DNA of 64,000 nt from Polaromonas vacuolata. Lineage in GTDB: Bacteria; Pseudomonadota; Gammaproteobacteria; Burkholderiales; Burkholderiaceae_C. The notes under the pieces were generated by a model. It was not told the DNA's origin and did no database searches. It was given only the letters and a program-made list of their open reading frames with translations. The DNA lies in contig NZ_CP051461.1 in NCBI RefSeq assembly GCF_012584515.1, forward strand, positions 1,731,501 through 1,795,500. Reading direction: 5' to 3'. This document shows positions 50,370-58,604 of the stretch, one piece after another. The translations under genes were made by a program, and so were the position numbers. The first letter of the stretch is position 1. Each line of letters opens with the position of its first letter.

Positions 50370-51125
50370 TCAGGAGAAATATTGCCGCGCCAGCGCTAAA
50401 TCTTCGGGCGTATCCACACCCGGACCCGGATTTCCCTGACTGATGTGCACGGCAATTCGATAGCCATGCCACAAGGCGCGCAATTGCTCAAGCGCTTCCA
50501 GTTGTTCAAGAGGGGCTTGGTCAAGCTTGGGAAACAGCCTGAGGAAACCGACGCGGTAAGCATATAAGCCCACATGCCGCAACGGTCTTGGCAAAGTGCT
50601 GTCAGTCCACCACGGTTGAGCGCCAAAATCCCGCGCGGCAGGAATCGGCGAGCGGCTGAAATAAAGTGCCGTTTGCCGCGCATCTAAAACGGTTTTGACA
50701 ATATTGGGATTGAGTAAATCTTCGTATTTATCAATCGGATAGGCGGCCGTGCTCATGTCGCAATCAGGCCGATTGGCCAGCAAGCTGGCGACCGAATTAA
50801 TTAGGTCAGGGTCAATCAAAGGCTCATCGCCTTGAACGTTGAGGACGACTTCGTTGTCCTTTAAGCCTAGCAATATGCAAGCTTCAGCCAGACGGTCGCT
50901 GCCGCTGGGGTGATTGCTTTGTGTCAAAACACTGCGTACGGAGAACTCAGTGCAGCGCTCTATTACCTCGCGACTGTCGGTCGCTACAACAACCGCGCTG
51001 GCTTGGCTTTTAAGGGCTTGCTGTGCGACACGCACAACCATTGGTATGCCGCCTAAATCAGCCAGCGGTTTGTTGGGCAATCGGGTGGAAGCGAGACGGG
51101 CGGGAATGAGGACGGTAAAAGACAT
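50370..51125 (-). CDS. kdsB: CMP-KDO synthetase (3-deoxy-manno-octulosonate cytidylyltransferase)
   Basis: Protein of 251 aa. N-terminal [15 protein letters not shown] is the nucleotide-binding signature, and Asn-Val-Gln-Gly-Asp-Glu-Pro-Leu-Ile and Gly-Leu-Tyr-Ala-Tyr-Arg are typical KdsB motifs. Makes CMP-KDO for lipopolysaccharide inner core. Start at 51125, 13 bases after the trm112 stop region; follows lpxK and trm112 in one unit. Confidence 0.95.
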   Translation of the reverse strand: MSFTVLIPARLASTRLPNKPLADLGGIPMVVRVAQQALKSQASAVVVATDSREVIERCTEFSVRSVLTQSNHPSGSDRLAEACILLGLKDNEVVLNVQGDEPLIDPDLINSVASLLANRPDCDMSTAAYPIDKYEDLLNPNIVKTVLDARQTALYFSRSPIPAARDFGAQPWWTDSTLPRPLRHVGLYAYRVGFLRLFPKLDQAPLEQLEALEQLRALWHGYRIAVHISQGNPGPGVDTPEDLALARQYFS

Positions 51126-51138
51126 GCAGGACTAGGGT

Positions 51139-51321
51139 TTAAATACCCAGCTCTTTGTCGCTCATGGTGCGAGCTTCGCTTTCCAGCATTACCGGCAAAC
51201 CATCTCGTACCGGGTAGGCTAGGCGCGCACTATGTGAGGTCAGTTCCTGCTTTTCGCGGTCATATTCCAATGGGCCCTTGGTGACCGGGCAAACCAATAA
51301 TTCGAGAAGTTTTATATCCAT
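51139..51321 (-). CDS. Trm112/YcaR-family small protein
   Basis: 60 aa. Begins [14 protein letters not shown] and contains [11 protein letters not shown], the UPF0434/Trm112 pattern. Only one of the usual cysteines remains, so no zinc ribbon is likely, as often seen in betaproteobacteria. Nested between lpxK and kdsB. Confidence 0.9.
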   Translation of the reverse strand: MDIKLLELLVCPVTKGPLEYDREKQELTSHSARLAYPVRDGLPVMLESEARTMSDKELGI

Positions 51322-51352
51322 AGCTTGATGTTAATTGAGAAAGTGTGAATGC

Positions 51353-52342
51353 TTAACGCCCTAGCTGTTTGTCCAGTAAGGCGTCAAAGGCTTGCATGAA
51401 AGCCGGCTCGGGTTCAAACACCAGCGCCACCGATAACAGGCGAAAATTAGCTGATTGCGGCAATTCAAAAAGTTTAATGGCGTCTTTTTCAGTGCAAAGC
51501 ACCGTGCTGCCTGCCGCTATAAACGGCAGTCCAGCAGAAAAATCGTGGTGATCATCCAGTGGAATGCGGTGTTCTAGCTTGAGACCGGTTTGCTCTAACA
51601 TTTCAAAAAAAGCACTCGGATTAGCAATTCCAGCCAGTGCAACCAATCGCTCGCCCCTTAGGCTTTGCAGCGTGACACAGCTACCGTCCTGCGCAACAGC
51701 TTGGTCTGCCAGTTGGCGAGTCGATCTGTAGCCCGCAAAAGCGGGATGACGACCGGTGTGCAGCACTAGGTTAGCTTGGCGCGGCCAATGCTCGCGTAGC
51801 GGACCGGCGGGTATTAGCCAGCCGTTGCCAAGACCGCCGTCGTCGAACACAACAATTTCTATATCGCGCTGGAGTGCATAGTGTTGCAGGCCGTCATCGC
51901 AAATTATTAACTCGGTGCGTGGATAAGCTGCAAGCAATGCACGGGCTGCTGCTAAGCGGTTTTGTGCAACAAAAACCGGTACATCTCGGTTTTTTTTAAT
52001 CAACGCCGGTTCGTCGCCAGCTTGTGCTGCTGGGGTGTCTGCAAACACCTCACGGCAATCTTTATCTGATCGGCCATAGCCGCGACTTATGACACCAACG
52101 CGAATGCCGCGCGAATTAAAATGTGTCAGCAAAGCCATGACTAAAGGCGTTTTCCCGGCACCACCAGCAACAACATTACCGATGACCAAGGTAGCGACGC
52201 CAGCGTGGTCAGAGTGCAGCCAACCTAAGCGGTAAAGTAGTGTTCTAAGACTAATCAAAACAGCATAAATTAACGACAACGGCCACAGCATATAAGCCAC
52301 TGCACTTTTAGAACGCCAAGCATCTTGCAAACTAGCTTTCAT
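51353..52342 (-). CDS. lpxK: Tetraacyldisaccharide 4'-kinase, lipid A synthesis
   Basis: Protein of 329 aa. N-terminal membrane-associated helix, then P-loop Gly-Asn-Val-Val-Ala-Gly-Gly-Ala-Gly-Lys-Thr-Pro near residue 54, and Asp-Asp-Gly-Leu-Gln-His (family motif, usually Asp-Asp-Gly-Phe-Gln-His). Phosphorylates the lipid A precursor in the inner membrane. Starts 13 bases after exbD stop, same operon; kdsB follows after trm112, a lipopolysaccharide set. Confidence 0.93.
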   Translation of the reverse strand: MKASLQDAWRSKSAVAYMLWPLSLIYAVLISLRTLLYRLGWLHSDHAGVATLVIGNVVAGGAGKTPLVMALLTHFNSRGIRVGVISRGYGRSDKDCREVFADTPAAQAGDEPALIKKNRDVPVFVAQNRLAAARALLAAYPRTELIICDDGLQHYALQRDIEIVVFDDGGLGNGWLIPAGPLREHWPRQANLVLHTGRHPAFAGYRSTRQLADQAVAQDGSCVTLQSLRGERLVALAGIANPSAFFEMLEQTGLKLEHRIPLDDHHDFSAGLPFIAAGSTVLCTEKDAIKLFELPQSANFRLLSVALVFEPEPAFMQAFDALLDKQLGR

Positions 52343-52355
52343 GCCTTAATGCCAG

Positions 52356-52769
52356 TTACTTAAGGATTTGAGTCGCAAAAGTAATTTGCGTTAAATTAAT
52401 TCTTCGCGCCGCTTCCATGACGGTTATGACGGATTGGTGAGTTGCACTCGCATCGGCACTGATGATGACAACACTGTCCTTCCCAGCTTTGGCTGAGTCC
52501 CGCATGGCTAGCACCAAAGCGTCTAAGCTGCGCCCCTCAACGGCAGTCTTGTTGACCATGTACTGGCCATCGCTGCTGACCGAGACAATAACCTCTTTAG
52601 GATAGTCTCGTTGCTGCTCGGCATCGGCCGCTGGTAGCTTGATCTGCAACTCGCTGAACTTGCTGTAAGTCGTCGATAGCATGAGGAAAATGACCACGAC
52701 GAGCAGCACATCAATAAACGCTATGAGATTGATTTCAGGCTCATCGCGAGCGGATCTGCGGAAATTCAT
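52356..52769 (-). CDS. exbD: ExbD/TolR-family biopolymer transport protein
   Basis: 137 aa, one N-terminal membrane helix with the conserved aspartate (Leu-Ile-Ala-Phe-Ile-Asp-Val-Leu-Leu-Val) and a periplasmic domain. Part of the proton-driven ExbB-ExbD energiser for TonB (or Tol). Overlaps exbB by 4 bases. No tonB gene is in the window. The name ExbD rather than TolR comes from its pairing and place. Confidence 0.9.
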   Translation of the reverse strand: MNFRRSARDEPEINLIAFIDVLLVVVIFLMLSTTYSKFSELQIKLPAADAEQQRDYPKEVIVSVSSDGQYMVNKTAVEGRSLDALVLAMRDSAKAGKDSVVIISADASATHQSVITVMEAARRINLTQITFATQILK

Positions 52770-53398
52770 GCTGATTTTGTCAATGTAATCAGATGACGTA
52801 CAAAGCGTTCTGAAGCCAATTCTAGAGTCAGCAAAAAGCCGTCAACCCGGGCTTTAAAGTAGCGCCAAAAAATCAAAGCCGGTAAGGCCACCATTAAGCC
52901 AAAAGCGGTGTTGTAAAGTGCAATTGATATGCCGTGTGCGAGTTGCGCCGGATTCCCCATGCCGCCGCTTGATCCCGACTGTGCGCCAAAAATTTCTATC
53001 ATGCCGATCACGGTACCCAACAAACCTAGCAAGGGCGCTGCCGAAGCGATAGTTGCTAACGTTGCTAAATAGCGTTCTAGCTTGTGAGCCGCTTGCCGGC
53101 CCGCGCCCTCTATTGACGAGCGCAAGTCGTCTTCGCTAATGCGCGGATTGTTGCTGATTGCGTGAAAGCCACTGGCAAGAATCTCACCTAACAGTGAGTT
53201 TTGCTCTAGCTGAATGACAACATTGGGCGAAGGTATTGAGTTTCTTGAAACCGCTATGGCTTCTTCCAATAGTTTTGCAGGTGCTATTTTTCTCGTTTTG
53301 AGGCTGCTAAAACGTTCAATAACCAGTGCTAGGGCTAGGATTGAGCAGGCAAGCAAGGGCCAAATTGGCCATCCTGCGGCTTGTATGATGGAAAACAC
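52766..53398 (-). CDS. exbB: ExbB/TolQ-family proton channel protein
   Basis: 210 aa with three membrane helices, MotA/TolQ/ExbB family. Ala-Pro-Leu-Leu-Gly-Leu-Leu-Gly-Thr-Val-Ile-Gly-Met-Ile is the conserved helix. First gene of the exbB-exbD-lpxK-trm112-kdsB-adk series on the - strand. ExbB versus TolQ is not resolved by sequence alone; the position next to lpxK is usual for ExbB-type genes in Burkholderiales. Confidence 0.9.
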   Translation of the reverse strand: MFSIIQAAGWPIWPLLACSILALALVIERFSSLKTRKIAPAKLLEEAIAVSRNSIPSPNVVIQLEQNSLLGEILASGFHAISNNPRISEDDLRSSIEGAGRQAAHKLERYLATLATIASAAPLLGLLGTVIGMIEIFGAQSGSSGGMGNPAQLAHGISIALYNTAFGLMVALPALIFWRYFKARVDGFLLTLELASERFVRHLITLTKSA

Positions 53399-53973
53399 TG
53401 CATCTCCTAGCGTATAAATTGTGTTGAATTATGACTGAGGTGCAACTCCTTATCGGGTCAAATATCAGTCAGGGCCTTTTGATCGCTTGAACAGTTGCTT
53501 GGTTTAAATAATGCTTGGACCACGCGCACCAGCGGCATGACCAATCGCTATTGCTTGCCAAACGCCGTTACCAGTGTGAATCAGAAGTCTGCTTTTTTAA
53601 AGCAGTTACGAGTTACGACTTAAAAATCAAGCGCCCATGAAATGCATCTTGGCTACCAAGCGATTGATGAGTAACGCCGAGTTGTATCGACGGCCTGATA
53701 AAAAGATTGGACGCAGTGATTGAAAATTTAGCAGCAAGGACTGCCATACACGTTTCAAACGATAGATTTTGCTGAGCTGCATTGCGGACGTTTAAAACCT
53801 TGGCCCGGTTCAACCCTGCTGTGCATGCTACCCTTAGATTCAAGTGGTCGATTAAAGCTGTAACAGCACAAAAGCATTTAGTTTTTACAATAATATTTCA
53901 CCACTACTTTGTGCAGTTGCTTTTTAACTAGCTTCACAATGAAATTTTTTTTAGTTCAAAAAAAGGAAAAATT
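53399..53973. other. Long gene-free region between exbB and sodB
   Basis: 575 bases between divergent genes, long for this compact region. The only ORF (76 codons, 53613-53843, - strand) has no ribosome site and no family I recognise. It carries many A/T-rich patches, and nothing resembling tRNA, terminator or a strong promoter was seen. In related genomes I recall xseA near sodB; no recognisable exonuclease VII sequence is found. It may be decayed coding sequence. Confidence 0.5.
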
Positions 53974-54555
53974 ATGGAACATCAACTACCCCCACTTCCC
54001 TACGCAATCGACGCATTAGCCCCGCAGTACAGCCAAGAAGCCTTTGAGTATCACTACGGTAAGCACCATAACGCCTATGTCGTGAACCTCAATAACTTGC
54101 AAAAAGGCACTGAGTTCGAAGCCATGTCGCTCGAAGAGATCGTTAAAAAATCCAGCGGTGGTGTCTACAACAACGCAGCCCAAGTGTGGAACCACACTTT
54201 CTTTTGGAATTGCATGAAGCCAAAGGGCGGCGGCGAGCCAACCGGTGCATTGGCAACCGCCATCAATGCGAAGTTTGGCTCATACGCTGCTTTCAAAGAA
54301 GCGTTCGTCAAATCCGCTGTTGGTAATTTCGGTTCCGGCTGGACCTGGCTGGTGAAAAAACCAGACGGCACAGTCGACATCGTCAATACCGGCCCAGCCG
54401 GCACGCCACTGACTAGCGCTGACAAGGCTTTGCTAACGGTTGACGTGTGGGAACACGCTTACTACATCGATTTTCGCAACATGCGTCCAAAATATGTTGA
54501 GACTTTCCTGGCTGACTTGGTCAACTGGAATTTCGCAGAAGCTAACTTTGCTTAA
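53974..54555 (+). CDS. sodB: Superoxide dismutase (Fe type)
   Basis: 193 aa. Metal ligands are in His-Tyr-Gly-Lys-His-His-Asn-Ala-Tyr (His 27 region), Trp-Asn-His-Thr-Phe-Phe-Trp (second His), and Asp-Val-Trp-Glu-His-Ala-Tyr-Tyr (Asp and third His). Fe type is indicated by [11 protein letters not shown]. Dismutates superoxide in the cytoplasm. A good ribosome site AAAGGAAA lies 5-10 bases upstream, and a terminator follows. Confidence 0.96.
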   Translation: MEHQLPPLPYAIDALAPQYSQEAFEYHYGKHHNAYVVNLNNLQKGTEFEAMSLEEIVKKSSGGVYNNAAQVWNHTFFWNCMKPKGGGEPTGALATAINAKFGSYAAFKEAFVKSAVGNFGSGWTWLVKKPDGTVDIVNTGPAGTPLTSADKALLTVDVWEHAYYIDFRNMRPKYVETFLADLVNWNFAEANFA

Positions 54556-54586
54556 TGCGTCCTAATGCAGCTTAATTGCTGAATTG

Positions 54587-54614
54587 AAAAAACCGGCTTT
54601 TGCCGGTTTTTTTT
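54587..54614 (+). terminator. Rho-independent terminator after sodB
   Basis: Stem AAAAAACCGGC / GCCGGTTTTTT with a short loop (TTTT) and T-run. It sits 30-60 bases after the sodB stop and ahead of the convergent DUF192 gene, so it may serve both. Confidence 0.88.
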
Positions 54615-54632
54615 GTCGCTACAACTTAGCTT

Positions 54633-55118
54633 TTAGCGGCTAACTTGAAACGGTGGCCCTTGCAGCTTGGCGCCAGCCTTAATGCCTTTTTTGGCAAACC
54701 AGCCTAAGTTCATTTCTAGGACATAACGTACGGGTTTTTCTGAACAGTGCGAGTCTAGGGTTTGAGGCTTCATATCAACCACGTTAACTATAGTTCCGTC
54801 ATCGGCTACAAATGCTGCGCTTAGTGGCAACACAGTGTTTTTCATCCAAAAGCACTGTTGATTGGGTTGATCAAACACAAAAATCATGCCTTCTTGCTGA
54901 GGCATATCTTTGCGAAACATCAGTCCTATTTCACGTTGCTGCGGCGTTGCTGCAATCTGTGCGTCAATTCTGTGAATACCCGCCGTTAATGCCACGCGCT
55001 CAAGCTTTGTTTGCGCCATATTGTCCTGGGCAGCGGCGGACAGAGGTGCGGCTATAGATAAAAGCGTAGCAATTAATGCTAAGCATGATGAGAAAAGAGG
55101 TGCTGGCTTGGAAATCAT
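54633..55118 (-). CDS. DUF192-family secreted protein
   Basis: 161 aa with a signal peptide (cleavage probably after Ala-Ala-Ala, before Gln-Asp). The DUF192 core shows Gln-Gln-Arg-Glu-Ile-Gly-Leu-Met-Phe-Arg and Gly-Met-Ile-Phe-Val-Phe then Phe-Trp-Met-Lys-Asn-Thr, and Tyr-Val-Leu-Glu-Met-Asn. Start ATG at 55118 chosen because the TTG at 55157 would add residues before the signal peptide. Function unknown. Confidence 0.82.
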   Translation of the reverse strand: MISKPAPLFSSCLALIATLLSIAAPLSAAAQDNMAQTKLERVALTAGIHRIDAQIAATPQQREIGLMFRKDMPQQEGMIFVFDQPNQQCFWMKNTVLPLSAAFVADDGTIVNVVDMKPQTLDSHCSEKPVRYVLEMNLGWFAKKGIKAGAKLQGPPFQVSR

Positions 55119-55557
55119 AGTGATGCAAGTTTGAATGGAAAACAAAGCATAAACCAATCGTGCTGATTATTTGGTATGTATACAAATCATTACCCTACTT
55201 TAGGACGGACGATCTAGGTATTTATGGACTGGTCTAAATTTTTTGGCGATAGTCAATTCTCAAGATACTGCTTGATATTGATGAAAAGGTGGCCCATGGC
55301 CTAGACGGCTGACAGGGCAAGACCACCTTCGCCGTCCGTACATCTAGCTTGTCTACTCTGCTTCGGTTTATTGCCTAGAAAGCTTGCTTAAGGCCTGTGC
55401 TTTTGAACATGCTTGACTAGAAAAAGCAGACAGTGAATTTTGAAAATATGGCTTTAACTTGGATGGAAATTAACTAAAAAGTTAGCTAAAGTCGTTTTTA
55501 TTTGAAAGCAATATCCCTTGTTAGACGTGATGCACGTTGATTCGTTAAATTGATGTT
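55119..55557. other. Gene-free stretch before the HD-GYP gene, with one large hairpin
   Basis: No ORF. The main feature is an inverted repeat AAGGTGG (55286-55292) and CCACCTT (55323-55329) with a 30-base GC-rich loop containing GGCCTAG. It may be a structured leader or a remnant; the distance to the next gene is about 230 bases. The rest is AT-rich. Confidence 0.4.
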
Positions 55558-57006
55558 ATGCGTTCAAATAAAAGTAATACTGCCAAGCCTATTGAGCTAA
55601 AGCTTTCCGAAATCATTGCGGCTCTCAGTCAGGCTCTGGATATGACTGAGGGCCAACCCGAGGGGCATTGCGTGAGATGCTGCTGGATAGGCATGCACGT
55701 TGCTCGCGAAATCGGTATGTCTGAGGCTGAGCAATGGGAGCTTTATTACACGCTGCTTCTTAAAGACTTGGGTTGCAGCAGCAATGCCGCTCGAATTTGT
55801 GCGCTCTACCTGACCGATGACTTGGCTTTTAAGCGCGATTTCAAGTTTGTGGGGGACAGCTTTCCTCAAGTTGTGCGCTTTGTTTTAAAGCACACCGGCT
55901 TGCAAGCGGGTTTGTCTGAGCGTTTTCGCAGTGTGTTAAATATTTTTAAAAATGGTTCTGAATATTCTCAAGAATTGATACAAACGCGATGCCAAAGAGG
56001 CGCTGATATTGCGCGACTGCTGCGTTTTCCAGAGGCAGTCGCTAATGGAATTTATAGCCTAGACGAGCATTGGAATGGTCAAGGCAAACCGGATCAATTG
56101 GCTGGCCAAGCCATCCCGATTTATTCACGCATAGCACTACTGGCCCAAGTCGTGGATGTGTTTAATGTCTCCGGAGGACAAAGCGCTGCAATCGATGAAG
56201 TGCGCCGTCGCAGTGGTCAATGGTTTTCTCCAGAATTAGTCACTGCTATGGAAAACCTCACAACAAATACTTCTTTTTGGACCATGCTTAGCAGCACTGC
56301 GCTCAATGACGCTGTGGAAGCGCTGGAACCTGCCAGTTTTATTGTGCCTTTAGATGAAGATTATCTAGATGACATTGCCACAGCGTTTGGACAGGTGGTC
56401 GACTCCAAGAGTCCCTTTACCAGCGGGCACAGCTCAAGAGTTGCTTTGTACACAGACTTAATTTCTGAGGAACTTGGTTTGGATCCGGATCGCCGCCGCT
56501 GGCTAAAACGTGCAGCACTTTTGCATGATGTTGGCAAGCTAGGTGTTAGCAATAGTGTCTTAGATAAAGCCGGAAAACTTGATAAGGACGAATGGGCTGC
56601 AGTCAAAGAACATGCGGCGTTAACAGAGAAAATTCTTTCTAAAATTAAAGCCTTTGGTGAGTTGGCAAAGGTGGCCGGTGCACACCATGAACGGTTGGAT
56701 GGTAATGGTTATCCAAATGGCTTGAGTGCAGTTGATATAAGTTTGGAGACACGCATCATCACGATTGCAGATATTTTTGATGCCATTACTGCTGACCGTC
56801 CCTATCGAGGTGCAATTCCGATTCCCGTCACCCTGACAATGATGGAAAAAACAGTCGGTACAGCGATAGATGCAGATTGTTTTGAGGCTTTGAAAAGAGC
56901 CATTACACGGATTGATTTGACCGGTGAATTTAAAACCTTGGCAGACGAAAATATTAAAAAAATATCGGAAACTGCGGCTTTAGAAAGCCTTAGTTCGGCG
57001 CCTTAA
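55558..57006 (+). CDS. HD-GYP phosphodiesterase with degenerate N-terminal HD-GYP-like domain
   Basis: 482 aa. The C-terminal half (about residues 270-460) is a good HD-GYP domain: Ser-Gly-His-Ser-Ser-Arg-Val, Leu-Leu-His-Asp-Val-Gly-Lys, and His-His-Glu-Arg-Leu-Asp-Gly-Asn-Gly-Tyr-Pro. These break down cyclic di-GMP in the family. The N-terminal half reads like an eroded copy: His-Cys-Val-Arg-Cys-Cys-Trp-Ile-Gly-Met, Leu-Leu-Lys-Asp-Leu-Gly (His replaced by Lys), and Asp-Glu-His-Trp-Asn-Gly-Gln-Gly-Lys-Pro (His-His-Glu and Gly-Tyr-Pro lost), so it is likely catalytically dead and regulatory. No membrane helix. The stop overlaps PcaC-like gene's stop by 3 bases, convergent. Confidence 0.85.
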   Translation: MRSNKSNTAKPIELKLSEIIAALSQALDMTEGQPEGHCVRCCWIGMHVAREIGMSEAEQWELYYTLLLKDLGCSSNAARICALYLTDDLAFKRDFKFVGDSFPQVVRFVLKHTGLQAGLSERFRSVLNIFKNGSEYSQELIQTRCQRGADIARLLRFPEAVANGIYSLDEHWNGQGKPDQLAGQAIPIYSRIALLAQVVDVFNVSGGQSAAIDEVRRRSGQWFSPELVTAMENLTTNTSFWTMLSSTALNDAVEALEPASFIVPLDEDYLDDIATAFGQVVDSKSPFTSGHSSRVALYTDLISEELGLDPDRRRWLKRAALLHDVGKLGVSNSVLDKAGKLDKDEWAAVKEHAALTEKILSKIKAFGELAKVAGAHHERLDGNGYPNGLSAVDISLETRIITIADIFDAITADRPYRGAIPIPVTLTMMEKTVGTAIDADCFEALKRAITRIDLTGEFKTLADENIKKISETAALESLSSAP

Positions 57007-57380
57007 ATATTCATTTCCTTAAAGACTTCTTTAGCGCCTCTAAAGCTGTCAATAGCTGCTGGCACGCCGCAATAAATGGCTGATTGCAGAAGTATCTCGC
57101 TGATTTCTTCCTTGCTCACACCGTTGTTAATAGCGCCGCGTACGTGGAGCTTTAACTCGTGTGGACGGTTCAATGCGGTGAGCATAGCAAGGTTGATGAT
57201 GCTGCGCGTTTTCCGGTCTAGGCCGGGTCGGTTCCAGATTTCATTCCAGCAATATTCGGTGACCAATTCTTGCATTGGCATATTGAAAGCGTCTGCACTT
57301 TTGAGGGACGCGTCAACATAGTCAGCGCCCAACACGTCGCGTCGTGTTTGAAGGCCTTTTTCAAAGGATTCTTGGTTCAT
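57003..57380 (-). CDS. Carboxymuconolactone decarboxylase family protein (PcaC-like)
   Basis: 125 aa, near the length of PcaC (about 130). Contains Asn-Leu-Ala-Met-Leu-Thr-Ala-Leu-Asn-Arg (usual site region), Glu-Leu-Lys-Leu-His-Val-Arg-Gly-Ala (His/Arg) and Glu-Ile-Leu-Leu-Gln-Ser-Ala-Ile-Tyr-Cys-Gly-Val-Pro-Ala. PcaC decarboxylates 4-carboxymuconolactone in the beta-ketoadipate pathway; no other pca genes are near, so a different CMD-family role is possible. Shares a TTAA stop overlap with HD-GYP. Confidence 0.82.
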   Translation of the reverse strand: MNQESFEKGLQTRRDVLGADYVDASLKSADAFNMPMQELVTEYCWNEIWNRPGLDRKTRSIINLAMLTALNRPHELKLHVRGAINNGVSKEEISEILLQSAIYCGVPAAIDSFRGAKEVFKEMNI

Positions 57381-57508
57381 AGTTTGTTTCTTTCTTAAAG
57401 GTAACGATCAAGTTGATTGGGATTGATATTGAAAAAAAAGTAGAGCTTGAGCTTTTCTATTTTTCTACTTTGCCAAAATTCAAAGGCGCGACATTGGTAA
57501 CTTCGGCC

Positions 57509-57907
57509 TTAACTGCCAAGTGACTGTAGATCAGACAGCATGGGCGCTTGTTGCAATGTTTTTTCGATCACTTCAAATAGCGCTTGCAGGGTTTCTACAC
57601 GGTTATCACGATCAAAGCGAGGGCCTGTTAACCAGTCTTCCAGAAAGGCCAAAACTTGCCATTTATCGATAGCGCCGTCTACGTTCGCGCAAGCTATGCT
57701 GAGCCTGTAGGGCTTGATATTGACCGGTATGAACCAGCCTAAATCCTCGGCGATTGGGTAATTAGCTTGAATGCCTCGTTGCTTTAGTTCAGCGGCAAGC
57801 CATATTGCCAAAGCCTTACCAAAAACGTCTGGGCTTGTCATGTCATCTTCACCCGACTCGACTTTAAAAGCGGTGGATGTAAATTGGAGTAATGGGCTTT
57901 GTCGCAT
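57509..57907 (-). CDS. Unknown small protein
   Basis: About 132 aa from the ATG at 57907 (a longer frame reaches 57946 with 13 more residues). Acidic, cytoplasmic, with a Trp-Phe-Ile-Pro-Val-Asn-Ile-Lys-Pro-Tyr segment. No motif I can name and no clear ribosome site. It lies in the same direction between PcaC-like and DUF697-like genes. Confidence 0.5.
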   Translation of the reverse strand: MRQSPLLQFTSTAFKVESGEDDMTSPDVFGKALAIWLAAELKQRGIQANYPIAEDLGWFIPVNIKPYRLSIACANVDGAIDKWQVLAFLEDWLTGPRFDRDNRVETLQALFEVIEKTLQQAPMLSDLQSLGS

Positions 57908-57990
57908 AGTTGCTGAGTAAATAATGGATTGAACAATTACTTGCAAAAATATCGATATTAAAGCTTTCAGCTAGCCGCTCAATTCGCGCT

Positions 57991-58587
57991 TTACTCGATT
58001 GACTTGATGGTCGATTCAGGTTTCGAGTATCCCAATTGCGGCAATAGCAGTTCAGCTTTTTGTGCCACGCGAATGCAGTCTTTCATATGCTCTTCACCAA
58101 AATATCGAATAGCAGCATAACCGACTGAGGCCGCCAGCAACTGGCCGGCAAATGGAATGTATTTAGACAGCTGCTTAGTACCCATACGCATACCTAAGTT
58201 GGCGATGACTTTAATAACTAAATCTTTGGTGATCAGCTTGCCGATCAACGCTGAGCCAACCAATGAGGTGGCTTTATGCACCTGTTCGCGTTTCTCGGGA
58301 TTGAGCTGGCTGAGCTGATTAGGCGTAAGACCAAAGACCTTGTTGATCTCTGGTATCAGCTTAGCCAAGAGTGCCGCATCTACAGCCATATCCAGACCAG
58401 GAATAGGCACTGCGCTGGCAACCGCTGAGGCTAAAGCGCGTTTATTGAGTAACTTACGGCTGTGTATGACAGCCGCTTTGAGGTCCTCATCATCGCCTGC
58501 CATTTGCAGTGCACTGAGCATGGTTTGAATCCCTAAGTTAAGGTCGCTATAGAACCGCTGCAGCACGGTATGTGCTACGGCAGTCAC
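57991..58587 (-). CDS. DUF697-like membrane-associated unknown protein
   Basis: 198 aa with two or more hydrophobic segments. Pro-Ile-Pro-Gly-Leu-Asp-Met-Ala-Val-Asp and Ile-Pro-Phe-Ala-Gly-Gln-Leu-Leu-Ala-Ala-Ser-Val-Gly look like the DUF697/GTPase-associated C-terminal module. Weak evidence. It is followed on the - strand by the unknown gene at 57907 and preceded by the ABC-F gene with a short gap of 17 bases. Confidence 0.55.
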   Translation of the reverse strand: MTAVAHTVLQRFYSDLNLGIQTMLSALQMAGDDEDLKAAVIHSRKLLNKRALASAVASAVPIPGLDMAVDAALLAKLIPEINKVFGLTPNQLSQLNPEKREQVHKATSLVGSALIGKLITKDLVIKVIANLGMRMGTKQLSKYIPFAGQLLAASVGYAAIRYFGEEHMKDCIRVAQKAELLLPQLGYSKPESTIKSIE

Positions 58588-58604
58588 GGCGATCTGGTGC
58601 GTGG

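Noticed and set aside
53613..53843. 76-codon ORF between exbB and sodB
   Set aside because: No ribosome site, no recognised family and odd composition; described as a gap instead.
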